Shown: in pieces, positions 40,812 to 48,505 of the stretch | Layout: the number at the start of each line of letters is the position of its first letter | Numbering within the stretch: the first letter of the stretch is position 1 | NCBI GenBank assembly: GCA_902774015.1 | Contig: CACYHB010000007.1 | Location: 24,902-88,901, forward strand | DNA length: 64,000 nucleotides | Direction: 5' to 3' | Source: Oscillospiraceae bacterium | Lineage (GTDB): Bacteria > Bacillota > Clostridia > Oscillospirales > Oscillospiraceae | The notes under the pieces: model-generated | The model's input: the letters and a program-made list of their open reading frames with translations, nothing else | Database searches by the model: none | Told to the model about the DNA's origin: nothing | Position numbers and translations under genes: made by a program

Positions 40812-42370
40812 TGGCCGCGGCGCAGACGGACAGCGCACGGCTGGCGGAGATGCTCGCCGTCCTGCGGCGGCATCAGCCCGGCCGCGGGATGAGCCCGGAG
40901 AAGCTGCTGGCGATCCTGGAGGAGCTTGGCCCCACCTACGTCAAGCTTGGACAGATCCTGTCGCAGCGCGGCGATCTGCTGCCTGCGGAGTACTGTGAGG
41001 CGCTCAGCCGCCTGCGCACCGACGTGCCGCCCATGCCGATCGAGACTGTGCGGGACATCCTGAGCACGGAGCTGGGCTGCGAATGGACGGAAGTCTTCTC
41101 CGCCCTGTCGGAGCAGCCGCTGGGCTCCGCCTCCATCGCGCAGGTGCACGAAGCGTGGCTGCGCGACGGGAGGCATGCGGCGGTCAAGGTTCAGCGCCCC
41201 GGACTGTGGGAGGTCATGGAACGGGATATCCGCCTGCTCAAACGGGCGGCCGGCCTGCTGCGGCGCAGCCCGGCGGGAGAAGCTGTGGATTTTCAGGACG
41301 TGCTGGAGCATCTCTGGACGGCGGCCCGGCAGGAGATGGATTTCCTGCAGGAGGAGAGCAATCTCCGGGAGTTCAAGGCCGACTGCGCGGAGCTTCGCTA
41401 TGCCGACTGTCCGGGGACGGTGCCGGAGCTCTGCACGCGCAACGTCCTGGTGATGGACTACGTGGGCGGCTGCCAGGTGGACGATGCGGATGCGCTGGAG
41501 GCCGCCGGCTACGACCGCGGGGAGATCGCCGTCAAGCTGGTGTATCACTACATCGAGCAGATCACGGAATACCGCTTTTTTCATGCCGATCCCCATCCCG
41601 GCAACATCCGGGTGGAGGACGGAAAGATCTGGTGGCTCGATCTGGGGATGATGGGCCGCCTGACTGCCCGGGAAGCCGCCCTGTATACCACGGTGATCCA
41701 CCGGATCTCCGAGGGGGACAGCCTCGGTCTGACCGAGGCGCTGCTGGAGCTGGCCGCCCAGGGGGACGCTCCGGACAGAGACGCCATCTCCGAGAGCGTG
41801 GCGGCCTTTTTCCGGAAATACCAGTCCATGCCCATGGGTGAGATGAACATGGGGGCGCTGGTGGAGGAATTTCTGGCTCTGCTGCGGCGGCACGGGCTGC
41901 AGCTTCCCACGGGACTGACCATGCTGGGCAGGAGCCTGGTGGTGATCCAGGGCTCCCTGGTCGTGCTGGATCCGGAGGTCAACGTGCTGGAGATCGTGGC
42001 GCAGTACATGGCCCAGGAGGAACTGAAACGGGGCTTTTCCCGGGAGGGGCTGCGGCAGCTGGCGATGGAGCTCGGGCGCTCCGGCGAAAAGCTGGGACGG
42101 CTGCCTGCTCAGCTTTCCGCCGTGCTGGAGCGCATGGCGGCAGGGGAGCTGAGCGTGCGGGCCCGAACAAGGCGCAGCGACGGCGACGCCGCGCTGCTGC
42201 GCGCGCTGTGCCGCAAGCTGGTGCTGGCGCTTTTGTGCGCGGGACTGCTGATCGCCGCCTCCGCCGGCCTGACAGCGCCGCTGCCCGGCCTGTGGGGGAT
42301 CCCATGGCCGTCGGCCGCAATGTTTGTGCTGGCGATCCTCTGCAGCGCTGCGATCGTTTTGAGAAAATAG
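40811..42370 (+). CDS. aarF: AarF/UbiB/ADCK family atypical kinase
   Basis: 519 residues. The family's KxGQ motif is present (YVKLGQILSQRGDLLP, about residue 42), then the Ala-rich loop GSASIAQVH, AAVKVQRPG with the ATP lysine, FFHADPHPGNIRV catalytic loop and WLDLGMMGR metal-binding DLG. Two membrane helices close the C-terminus (residues 475-517). UbiB proteins support isoprenoid-lipid biology; in an organism without visible quinone genes here, a role with undecaprenyl or other prenyl lipids is conceivable. Confidence 0.92.
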   Translation: MAAAQTDSARLAEMLAVLRRHQPGRGMSPEKLLAILEELGPTYVKLGQILSQRGDLLPAEYCEALSRLRTDVPPMPIETVRDILSTELGCEWTEVFSALSEQPLGSASIAQVHEAWLRDGRHAAVKVQRPGLWEVMERDIRLLKRAAGLLRRSPAGEAVDFQDVLEHLWTAARQEMDFLQEESNLREFKADCAELRYADCPGTVPELCTRNVLVMDYVGGCQVDDADALEAAGYDRGEIAVKLVYHYIEQITEYRFFHADPHPGNIRVEDGKIWWLDLGMMGRLTAREAALYTTVIHRISEGDSLGLTEALLELAAQGDAPDRDAISESVAAFFRKYQSMPMGEMNMGALVEEFLALLRRHGLQLPTGLTMLGRSLVVIQGSLVVLDPEVNVLEIVAQYMAQEELKRGFSREGLRQLAMELGRSGEKLGRLPAQLSAVLERMAAGELSVRARTRRSDGDAALLRALCRKLVLALLCAGLLIAASAGLTAPLPGLWGIPWPSAAMFVLAILCSAAIVLRK

Positions 42371-42441
42371 CAGCCGCGACGCGGCGGGATCCATCGGCAG
42401 AAGAGAAAGAGGCACGGCGCCGGGAGACGGCCCGTGCGTCT

Positions 42442-42466
42442 TTTAACAGAACAAAGTTCTGTTAAA
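42442..42466. promoter_or_regulatory. Perfect palindromic operator beside a -35 box
   Basis: Arms TTTAACAGAAC and GTTCTGTTAAA around AAA; 11-bp perfect arms that end 1 nt before the -35 hexamer. It resembles an operator of a phage-type or LexA-type repressor (GAAC...GTTC), though LexA boxes of Firmicutes have a 4-nt centre. It could also be a weak terminator for aarF, but there is no T tract. Confidence 0.65.
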
Positions 42467-42467
42467 C

Positions 42468-42496
42468 TTGACATCTGAGCCAGAATGTGGTATAAT
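42468..42496 (+). promoter_or_regulatory. Consensus promoter for the Cys-rich/phage-tail-like genes
   Basis: TTGACA (42468-42473), 17-bp spacer, TATAAT (42491-42496). Transcription would start about 12 nt before the ATG at 42515. Confidence 0.88.
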
Positions 42497-42514
42497 CCTT
42501 TCGAGAGGACGGGG

Positions 42515-42688
42515 ATGTCGGAGAAGCGTCCGATCAAAAAGGGAAAATCCTGCGGAGGGAGCTGCAGCCTGTGCGCGTATCGGGCTGCTCCGCAGAACTG
42601 CGGTCTGCGTCTGGATCGGACAGGGCTTTTGACCGGTCACAAACGCAGATTTTTTCATTCCATAGGTTCTGCCAAACAGAACAAATAA
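42515..42688 (+). CDS. Small Cys-rich protein
   Basis: 57 residues, basic, with CGGSCSLCAYRAAPQNCG: four cysteines in about 18 residues, enough for a zinc knuckle or small metal site. AGAGGA lies close before the ATG. Followed after 20 nt by the collagen-like gene. It could be a small regulator acting at the nearby palindrome, or not translated at all; nothing else is recognised. An upstream in-frame ATG at 42485 would start before the predicted transcription start and is less likely. Confidence 0.45.
   Translation: MSEKRPIKKGKSCGGSCSLCAYRAAPQNCGLRLDRTGLLTGHKRRFFHSIGSAKQNK
42666..42682. promoter_or_regulatory. Second half-conserved operator-like palindrome
   Basis: GTTCTG and CAGAAC arms 5 nt apart. 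AACAGAAC at 42675-42682 repeats the left arm of the operator at 42442. It overlaps the end of the Cys-rich ORF and lies 27 nt before the next start. Confidence 0.35.
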
Positions 42689-42708
42689 AAAAGGAGTGAT
42701 CGACAAAT

Positions 42709-43998
42709 ATGATGAGGGCTATCCTCACGGAGAGAAATCTTCACGTACCGGACAGGGAGGTGCTGCGGCGGGGAACCGTCGGGATGCGCATGGCGGTCAG
42801 CCGCGACGAAAACTGGGAAGCACTCACCGTGACGGCGGTGTTCAGTAACGGGGCGGAACAGCGGGACGTCTCGCTGCTCGGGGAGGAACTGATCCTGCCC
42901 CATGAGCTGCTGGAAACACCCGGACGCAGACTGCTGCTGGGCTTCCACGGCAGCGATGCATCCGGCACAGAGGTCCGGCGCAGCAACATACTCGATCTGG
43001 GAACCGTCACAGACAGCCTGGACCCCTCCGGCGAGGCGCCGGAGGCGCCCACACCGGCGCGTGCCGACCAGATCCAGGCGCTCGCGGAGCAGGCCATGGC
43101 CGCGGCCGCAGCCGTACAGCAACAGGCTGCTGCGGGCGCCTTCCGGGGCGAGAAAGGCGAGAGGGGCGAAAAAGGCGAGAGAGGTGAAAAAGGCGAGAAG
43201 GGCGACAGCGGCGAGACGGGGCCTCAGGGGCCGAAGGGTGACAAAGGCGAAAAAGGCGAGAAAGGCGAGCCGGGCCAGACGCCGTCCGCCTATGCGGGCT
43301 CTGCCTCCGCCGCCGGCCCGGCAGACAAAGCCGTGTCCATCCCGATGGGCCATCTGGACAGCAGCAGCACCGCGACCGTGATGACCGCTACGGTGGACGG
43401 CATCACCGAGCTGCGCGACGGCGTATGCATGTGGCTCCGAAACGGCGCAGTCACCAGCGCCAGCGGATTCACACTGAATATCAACGGATTGGGCGCGAAG
43501 CCCTGTTACAGCTCTCTGGCTGCGGCATCTCGGTCTACCACTATCTTCAACATCAACTACACGATGCTGTTCGTCTACAACGAGGATCGCGTTGACGGCG
43601 GCTGCTGGGATATCGTCTACGGCGTTGACAGCAACACCACCTATACACCCTACGCGCTGGGCTTCGGCTACGGCACCTGCACCACGGCGGCGGCGACTGC
43701 CGCAAAGGCGGCGAGCGTCAGCTCCTCCTATAAGCTGACCGCCGGCGGCATTGTGGCGGTCAAGTTCGACAACGATGTGCCCGCGAGCGCCACGCTGAAC
43801 GTCAACGGCAAGGGAGCCAAAGCGATCTACTACAAGGGCGCGGCGATCACGGCGGGGGCCATCAAAGCGGGCGACACCGTCACGATGATCTACTCAACGT
43901 ATTACCACGTGCTGAGTATCGACCGCTGGGGCAGTGACATTGCGGCCCTGGAGGACCGTCTTGATTCTCTGCTCAATGCAGCGGGGGTGAGCTTCTGA
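42709..43998 (+). CDS. Phage-tail-fibre-like protein with collagen-like repeat
   Basis: 429 residues. Residues 1-110 resemble the N-terminal attachment part of Siphovirus baseplate or neck-appendage proteins. Residues about 145-190 are a Gly-x-y collagen-like stretch (GEKGERGEKGERGEKGEKG, then GPQGPKGDKGEKG) expected to form a triple helix. The remainder is beta-rich with repeated NVNGKGAK/NINGLGAK motifs, as in phage tail fibres. No capsid, terminase or tail genes surround it, so it is an orphan module or a domesticated adhesin. AAGGAG upstream. Confidence 0.75.
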   Translation: MMRAILTERNLHVPDREVLRRGTVGMRMAVSRDENWEALTVTAVFSNGAEQRDVSLLGEELILPHELLETPGRRLLLGFHGSDASGTEVRRSNILDLGTVTDSLDPSGEAPEAPTPARADQIQALAEQAMAAAAAVQQQAAAGAFRGEKGERGEKGERGEKGEKGDSGETGPQGPKGDKGEKGEKGEPGQTPSAYAGSASAAGPADKAVSIPMGHLDSSSTATVMTATVDGITELRDGVCMWLRNGAVTSASGFTLNINGLGAKPCYSSLAAASRSTTIFNINYTMLFVYNEDRVDGGCWDIVYGVDSNTTYTPYALGFGYGTCTTAAATAAKAASVSSSYKLTAGGIVAVKFDNDVPASATLNVNGKGAKAIYYKGAAITAGAIKAGDTVTMIYSTYYHVLSIDRWGSDIAALEDRLDSLLNAAGVSF

Positions 43999-45902
43999 TG
44001 AACTACATTGCAAGTGATTCCGACCTCACCGCCGTAGCCGACGCGATCCGCACAAAGGGCGGCACGGCTGCTGCGCTGGCGTTTCCGAGCGGATTCGTCA
44101 GCGCCGTGCAGGCGATCACCACAGGGGACGCCATCGACCAGAGCGACATCCCCGCTTACGTCAAAGCAGAGGCGCTGGAAGTGGCGGCGCGGGTGAAGCA
44201 GCATCTCGGCCCCGACAGCATCGTGTTTATCGCGGGCAGCGACAGCCACCAGAGCACAACGGCCCACGTGGAGGACGGCAATCTCCACGGCGGCATGGCG
44301 ATGAAAGCGCTGTCTTATCTGCTGCCGCTGGATTTCGCCGCATACCTTGGCGACTATACGACGGGGAGCAGCTCGACGACGCTGGCCGAGGGACGGGCCC
44401 ACTTTGCGGAGATCAACGCCGACATTGACGAGGCGTTCCGGGGGCTGCCGCAGTTTCGCACGGTGGGCAATCACGACCCGCTTGGCTACAGCTACAACCA
44501 GAACGGCGAGGGGCTGAGCCAGGCAGAGCTGTATCAGTACATCGGCAAATACAACGCAGAGAGCGGCAACACGATGGGCAGCACCGTCTCCGGCTATTGC
44601 TATCGGGACTTCACGGCGAAAAGCCTCCGCGTCATCTGCCTCAACACAGCAGACGCGACTCCGGCGGCCCAGGGCGGCACGGAAGCGGTCAGCGACGCGC
44701 AGAAACGCTGGTTTGCCGATACGCTGATTTCCACGCCGCAGGATTACGGCATCGTCATCCTCGCCCACCATCCTCTCGATTGGGGCGACATCATGACGGT
44801 CAGTCACATCCTCCGCGCCTATGTGGAGGAGCAGAGCGGCATCAACATCGGTGGTACGACCTACGACTTCACAAACAAAAACAAGAGCGCATGGGTGCTG
44901 ATGTTCCACGGCCACGTCCACACCTTCACGGTGGACGATCTCCACTGGAACAACGGCGGCAGCGGAGAACCCTACGACGTCAAGCGCATCGCCGTTCCGA
45001 ATCTATGCTTTGGCCGAAACAACGAGTACGGGAACAACACCGGCCCGGAGTATTACAACATCGAGTTCGGTACGACTGCCACCTACAACAAGACCGCGGA
45101 CTCCGGGCAGGATACGGCGTGGAACGTCATCGTGGTCAACCCTTCCGAGGAAAAGGTGTATGCCATCAACTACGGCTCCGGTATCGACCGCGAGGTTTAC
45201 TGGGGTGAAACCGCGGTAGCTGTCACGGGCGTTACGCTGAACGCAAACAGCGGTACGCTGAATCCGGGCGGCACGACGACGCTGACAGCGACCGTAGCTC
45301 CTGCCAATGCCACGAACAAAGCCGTTGTCTGGAGTACCAGCAACAGCGGCGTGGCAACGGTAAACAACGGCGTGGTTTCGGCTGTCGCGGTCGGTTCCGC
45401 CACCATCACCGTCACCACGCAGGACGGCGGCTTTACCGCAAGCTATGCGCTGACGGTGGAAAAGGCCAAAGAGGGCAACGTCATCGCCAAGATCGGCTAT
45501 ACCGACGGCAAGCGGCTTTCGACGTCTACCGGCGAATATCGAGATCTGAGCGGCGGCGTGGTGATCGAATACATCGACCTGAACGAATACCGCCAGTCGG
45601 ACGATACGGTGACGATCCGTATTCGCGGCGGTGATTTCAAGCAGGTCAGCAGCCCGTACAACGACAACGCCTACGTGTTCTACAACCAGAGTCACAGTTT
45701 TACCGTAGCGCAATACTCGACAGAGGGAAGCAGCACGCACGGAAACGTTACGATCACACGGGCTTTCAGCGGAACGGATGCGACCTTCACCATTACTGGC
45801 CTGACAGCGGCAATTGCATCTCAGGGCTATCACTACATCCGCATCTGCGGCCTCGGCTCCGGCGCGAATCTCGATCTTCGCATCAATGAGGATTTTGACT
45901 GA
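43998..45902 (+). CDS. Phage-tail-like metallophosphoesterase with Big_2 Ig domain
   Basis: 634 residues. The start (MNYIASDSDLTAVADAIRTK) is common in phage baseplate or tail accessory proteins. Residues 70-395 form a calcineurin-like phosphoesterase: IAGSDSHQSTT, YLGDYTTGS, RTVGNHDPLGYS, LAHHPLDWGD and FHGHVHTF supply the metal ligands. A Big_2 Ig-like domain follows (about 410-490; LNPGGTTTLTATVAPANATN), then a carbohydrate-binding-like beta domain. It could hydrolyse teichoic acid or glycan phosphodiesters at the cell surface. Start overlaps the previous stop by 1 nt. Confidence 0.82.
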   Translation: MNYIASDSDLTAVADAIRTKGGTAAALAFPSGFVSAVQAITTGDAIDQSDIPAYVKAEALEVAARVKQHLGPDSIVFIAGSDSHQSTTAHVEDGNLHGGMAMKALSYLLPLDFAAYLGDYTTGSSSTTLAEGRAHFAEINADIDEAFRGLPQFRTVGNHDPLGYSYNQNGEGLSQAELYQYIGKYNAESGNTMGSTVSGYCYRDFTAKSLRVICLNTADATPAAQGGTEAVSDAQKRWFADTLISTPQDYGIVILAHHPLDWGDIMTVSHILRAYVEEQSGINIGGTTYDFTNKNKSAWVLMFHGHVHTFTVDDLHWNNGGSGEPYDVKRIAVPNLCFGRNNEYGNNTGPEYYNIEFGTTATYNKTADSGQDTAWNVIVVNPSEEKVYAINYGSGIDREVYWGETAVAVTGVTLNANSGTLNPGGTTTLTATVAPANATNKAVVWSTSNSGVATVNNGVVSAVAVGSATITVTTQDGGFTASYALTVEKAKEGNVIAKIGYTDGKRLSTSTGEYRDLSGGVVIEYIDLNEYRQSDDTVTIRIRGGDFKQVSSPYNDNAYVFYNQSHSFTVAQYSTEGSSTHGNVTITRAFSGTDATFTITGLTAAIASQGYHYIRICGLGSGANLDLRINEDFD

Positions 45903-45923
45903 GGAGGGAGAAAACAACTGAAA

Positions 45924-45958
45924 AAGAGCAGGAACGAGAGTCTTTCGTTCCTGCTCTT
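45924..45958 (+). terminator. Strong rho-independent terminator
   Basis: 14-bp perfect stem (AAGAGCAGGAACGA / TCGTTCCTGCTCTT), 7-nt loop, followed by GATTTTT. Confidence 0.9.
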
Positions 45959-46058
45959 GATTTTTCAGTAAATTTAACTTATACTTTGAGCATGAGCCGC
46001 TGCTCCCGGCGGCGCTGCACTGGACGGATACTGAGCATACAAGAAGGGGGGCAAAAAA

Positions 46059-46673
46059 ATACAACAACGACTATATGGTTATATCCGGGTATCGACCAGA
46101 GAGCAGAACGAGGATCGCCAGGAAATCGCGCTTTTGCAGTACGGCGTGCAGGAGGGCATGATCTTCCGGGATCGACAATCCGGAAAAAGCTTTTTGAGAC
46201 CGGGCTATCAGAGCCTGTTGGACGCTCTGAAACCCGGAGACGTGATCGTGATCAAAAGTATCGACCGGCTTGGCCGCAATTATGAGGAAATCCTGGAACA
46301 GTGGCGCATGATCACGCGGGAAAAAAAGGCGGAGGTGATCGTGCTGGATATGCCGCTGCTGGATACCCGGCAGGGACGCGACCTTACCGGCACGCTGATC
46401 GCGGATATCGTCCTGCAGCTTCTCAGCTACGTGGCACAGACGGAACGGGAGATGATCCTGCAGCGACAGGCGGAGGGGATCGCCGCGGCAAGGGAGCGCG
46501 GCGTGCGCTTCGGACGACCGCCGCTTTCCAGAACCGGGCAATTCCGGGTCCTGCGGGAACAATGGCTCCAGGGCGAGACTTCTGCCAGAGCTGCGGCACG
46601 GCTCCTCGGCATCAGCCACAAAACCTTTCTGCGATGGTGCAGAGAAACAGACGGGGATAAAGGTACACCTTAA
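46059..46673 (+). CDS. Serine recombinase (resolvase/Pin-type invertase), probable AUA start
   Basis: 204 residues if initiated at ATA 46059. The catalytic domain begins YGYIRVSTREQNEDRQ with the nucleophilic Ser, continues DRQSGKSFLRPGYQSLLDAL and VIKSIDRLGRNY (catalytic Arg residues), a long E-helix and a C-terminal helix-turn-helix (SARAAARLLGISHKTFLRWC). The only in-frame canonical starts (for example TTG 46134) would remove the active-site Ser, while ATA lies 7 nt after GGGGGG and would restore the usual MxxRxYGYIRVS start. Its last codons overlap a 26-bp crossover site (46653-46678), so it is very likely the invertase for the adjacent segment. Confidence 0.88.
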   Translation: MQQRLYGYIRVSTREQNEDRQEIALLQYGVQEGMIFRDRQSGKSFLRPGYQSLLDALKPGDVIVIKSIDRLGRNYEEILEQWRMITREKKAEVIVLDMPLLDTRQGRDLTGTLIADIVLQLLSYVAQTEREMILQRQAEGIAAARERGVRFGRPPLSRTGQFRVLREQWLQGETSARAAARLLGISHKTFLRWCRETDGDKGTP

Positions 46674-46678
46674 TCCCC
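46653..46678 (+). repeat. Left crossover site of serine recombinase (12-2-12)
   Basis: Half-sites GGGGATAAAGGT and ACCTTAATCCCC around central AC; the second is the complement of the first with one mismatch. The 26-bp, 12-2-12 layout is the same as Hin/Gin-type sites. It contains the stop codon of the recombinase gene. Confidence 0.8.
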
Positions 46679-46715
46679 GGGGCAAATCGCATGTATATAT
46701 CATAAGCCAAAAATA

Positions 46716-46744
46716 ATTGTATCTCACATAAGCCGAAAAATCAA
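46716..46744 (-). promoter_or_regulatory. Promoter inside the invertible segment
   Basis: Minus strand TTGATT (46739-46744), 17-bp spacer, TACAAT (46716-46721). No comparable plus-strand promoter was found between 46680 and 47069. Confidence 0.65.
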
Positions 46745-46819
46745 GGCGTATCGATAAACATGCTTAATAAAAAAAACTGGCAGACAGGCTGCGTAGCGAG
46801 AACAGGAAAAAAACAGAAT

Positions 46820-46851
46820 GCACGCACAGGAAGAGCGCTTCCTGTGCGTGC
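46820..46851. terminator. Terminator inside the invertible segment
   Basis: 14-bp stem GCACGCACAGGAAG / CTTCCTGTGCGTGC with a 4-nt loop, followed by seven T on the plus strand. The minus-strand side has a T run five bases after the stem. Confidence 0.88.
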
Positions 46852-46916
46852 TTTTTTTCTGCATCCGGACGAAGAAAGGGTTGGGAAAATCTGGAAGTGT
46901 TATGTGAAAAATAATC

Positions 46917-46942
46917 GGGGCTTAAAGTGTACCTTAGTATCC
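46917..46942 (-). repeat. Right crossover site of serine recombinase (12-2-12), inverted
   Basis: Half-sites GGGGCTTAAAGT and ACCTTAGTATCC around central GT. The central GT is the complement of the AC in the left site, so the sites are in inverted orientation. Reading it in reverse, GGTACAC-TTAA-CCCCG matches the left site at 16 of 18 positions. Confidence 0.78.
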
Positions 46943-47069
46943 ACCTTATCATGATCCTCGGCATGGCCGGGATACGGAAACCCGATGCGGGCGGCGCTGT
47001 GTTCAGCCGATATGGATGCGAAAATGCCGATGGACAGTGCGTTTTCCATCATAAGGAGCTTTGTCAGCA

Positions 47070-47747
47070 ATGGCGTCAACAGTTGTTCCAGAGGTCGTTG
47101 ATCTTGAGCGCTTCCCGGCGGGAAGAGAGCATTTTACGGCGGAAAAACTGAATACACTTCCTCCGAAACCGGGATTTGACCTCTGCAAACGGCTGTTTGA
47201 TCTGATTCTGGCGCTGGTCCTGCTGCCTCTTTTTCTGATCCCCATGCTGCTGATCGCCGTTCTGATCCGCGTGGATTCTCCCGGGAAAGCGATCTATTGC
47301 CAGACGCGGCTCGGAAGAAATCAAAAGCCCTTTGTCATGTATAAGTTCAGAACGATGCACCTGAATGCCGAGGAGCTGGGCCCGCAATGGGCTGCCGTGG
47401 ACGACCGGCGCAGCACCTGCTTCGGCCGCTTCCTGCGCCACAGCCATCTGGACGAGCTCCCGCAGCTGGTGAACATCATCGCCGGGCAGATGAGCTTTGT
47501 CGGACCCCGCCCGGAGCGCCCGGAATTCTACGACGTGTTTGACACCTATATCGACGGCTTCCGGCAGCGCACCATGGTGCGTCCCGGGCTTACCGGACTT
47601 GCGCAGATCAACGGCGGCTATGAACTGCTTCCGGAGGAAAAAATAGTGTACGATCTCGAATACATAAAAAATCGCAGCGCGGCGCTGGATCTGAAGATTA
47701 TCCTCCGCACCTTCGCCGTTGTGTTCGGAAGAAAGGACGTCCGTTGA
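47070..47747 (+). CDS. Undecaprenyl-phosphate sugar phosphotransferase of locus 2
   Basis: 225 residues from the ATG at 47070 (AAGGAG 11 nt upstream; the TTG at 47061 is too close to it). Seen: one hydrophobic helix (FDLILALVLLPLFLIPMLL), VMYKFRTMHLNAEELG, catalytic DELPQLVNIIAG, SFVGPRPERPEF and GLAQINGGY. Initiates the lipid-linked glycan of locus 2. Start of a tightly packed operon that lies directly behind the invertible segment. Confidence 0.92.
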   Translation: MASTVVPEVVDLERFPAGREHFTAEKLNTLPPKPGFDLCKRLFDLILALVLLPLFLIPMLLIAVLIRVDSPGKAIYCQTRLGRNQKPFVMYKFRTMHLNAEELGPQWAAVDDRRSTCFGRFLRHSHLDELPQLVNIIAGQMSFVGPRPERPEFYDVFDTYIDGFRQRTMVRPGLTGLAQINGGYELLPEEKIVYDLEYIKNRSAALDLKIILRTFAVVFGRKDVR

Positions 47748-48505
47748 GCGCGCCGCGCGTCTCCGTCGTCACACCCGTATACAACAGCGCTCTTTACCTG
47801 GCCGAAACGCTGGATTCCGTGCTGGCCCAGAGCATGCGGGACTGGGAAATGCTTCTTGTGGACGACGGTTCGACCGACGACAGTCTCGCCGTGGCAGAGG
47901 CCTATGCCTCCCGTGATCCGAGGATCCGCGTGCTGCGCAGCGAGCGCAATCTGGGTGTTGCCAGGACCCGCAACCGCGGGGTGGCGGAGAGCAGGGGAGA
48001 CTATATCGCCCTGCTGGACAGCGACGATCTCTGGATGCCGGACAAGCTGGAAAAACAGCTCGCGCTTGCCGACAGCAGCGGCGCCGACATGGTGTACTGT
48101 TCCTACGCGCTGATCGACGAGCAGGGCAAACGCTGCTGTGAGGATTTCCTTGTCCCGCCGAAAACCGATTTCAACTCCATGCTCGTGCGCAGCGTGATCA
48201 GCTGCTCAACCGTTCTGATCCGCGCCGACTGCATGAAAGCGCATCCCTTCCAACTCAACTGCAAGCATGAGGACCTGGTGCTCTGGCTGGAACTGCTGCG
48301 CGACGGCTGCCGGGCGGCCGGATGCGCGGAGGTGCTGGCAGCCTATCGGCTGCATCGCGGCTCCCGCAGCTCCAATAAATTTCAGTCCGCCTACGGGCGG
48401 TGGCGTGTGTTCCGTGACAATATGGGCATGTCTTTCTGCAGGAGCCTTGGCTGCTTTGCCGCCTATGCCGCGTCGGCCCTGCGCAAATACCGGAGGAGCT
48501 GCTGA
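47744..48505 (+). CDS. Glycosyltransferase, GT2 family
   Basis: 253 residues from a TTG overlapping the preceding stop. GT-A signature: VSVVTPVYNSALYLAETLDS, LLVDDGSTDDS, GVARTRNRG and the metal-binding ALLDSDDLW. Adds a sugar in the cytoplasm during repeat-unit assembly. Confidence 0.92.
   Translation: MSAPRVSVVTPVYNSALYLAETLDSVLAQSMRDWEMLLVDDGSTDDSLAVAEAYASRDPRIRVLRSERNLGVARTRNRGVAESRGDYIALLDSDDLWMPDKLEKQLALADSSGADMVYCSYALIDEQGKRCCEDFLVPPKTDFNSMLVRSVISCSTVLIRADCMKAHPFQLNCKHEDLVLWLELLRDGCRAAGCAEVLAAYRLHRGSRSSNKFQSAYGRWRVFRDNMGMSFCRSLGCFAAYAASALRKYRRSC

Larger units (their letters stand above)
46679..46916. other. Candidate 238-bp invertible promoter segment
   Basis: Lies between two inverted 12-2-12 sites. 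It contains a minus-strand promoter (46716-46744) and a strong terminator (46820-46851). As drawn, the promoter points away from locus 2 and the terminator faces it (OFF). After inversion the promoter would point at the sugar transferase at 47070 with the terminator behind it (ON). No gene is present. Confidence 0.72.

Noticed and set aside
42442-42466. Palindrome as the terminator of aarF
   Set aside because: No T tract follows, the arms are AT-rich, and it abuts a perfect -35 box; an operator fits better, though dual use cannot be excluded.
42709-45902. Intact prophage
   Set aside because: Only two tail-like genes are present between host-type genes; no terminase, portal, capsid, lysis or replication gene was found.
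46134-46673. Serine recombinase starting at TTG 46134
   Set aside because: That start would delete the nucleophilic Ser and the first strand of the catalytic domain, which are encoded intact upstream in the same frame.
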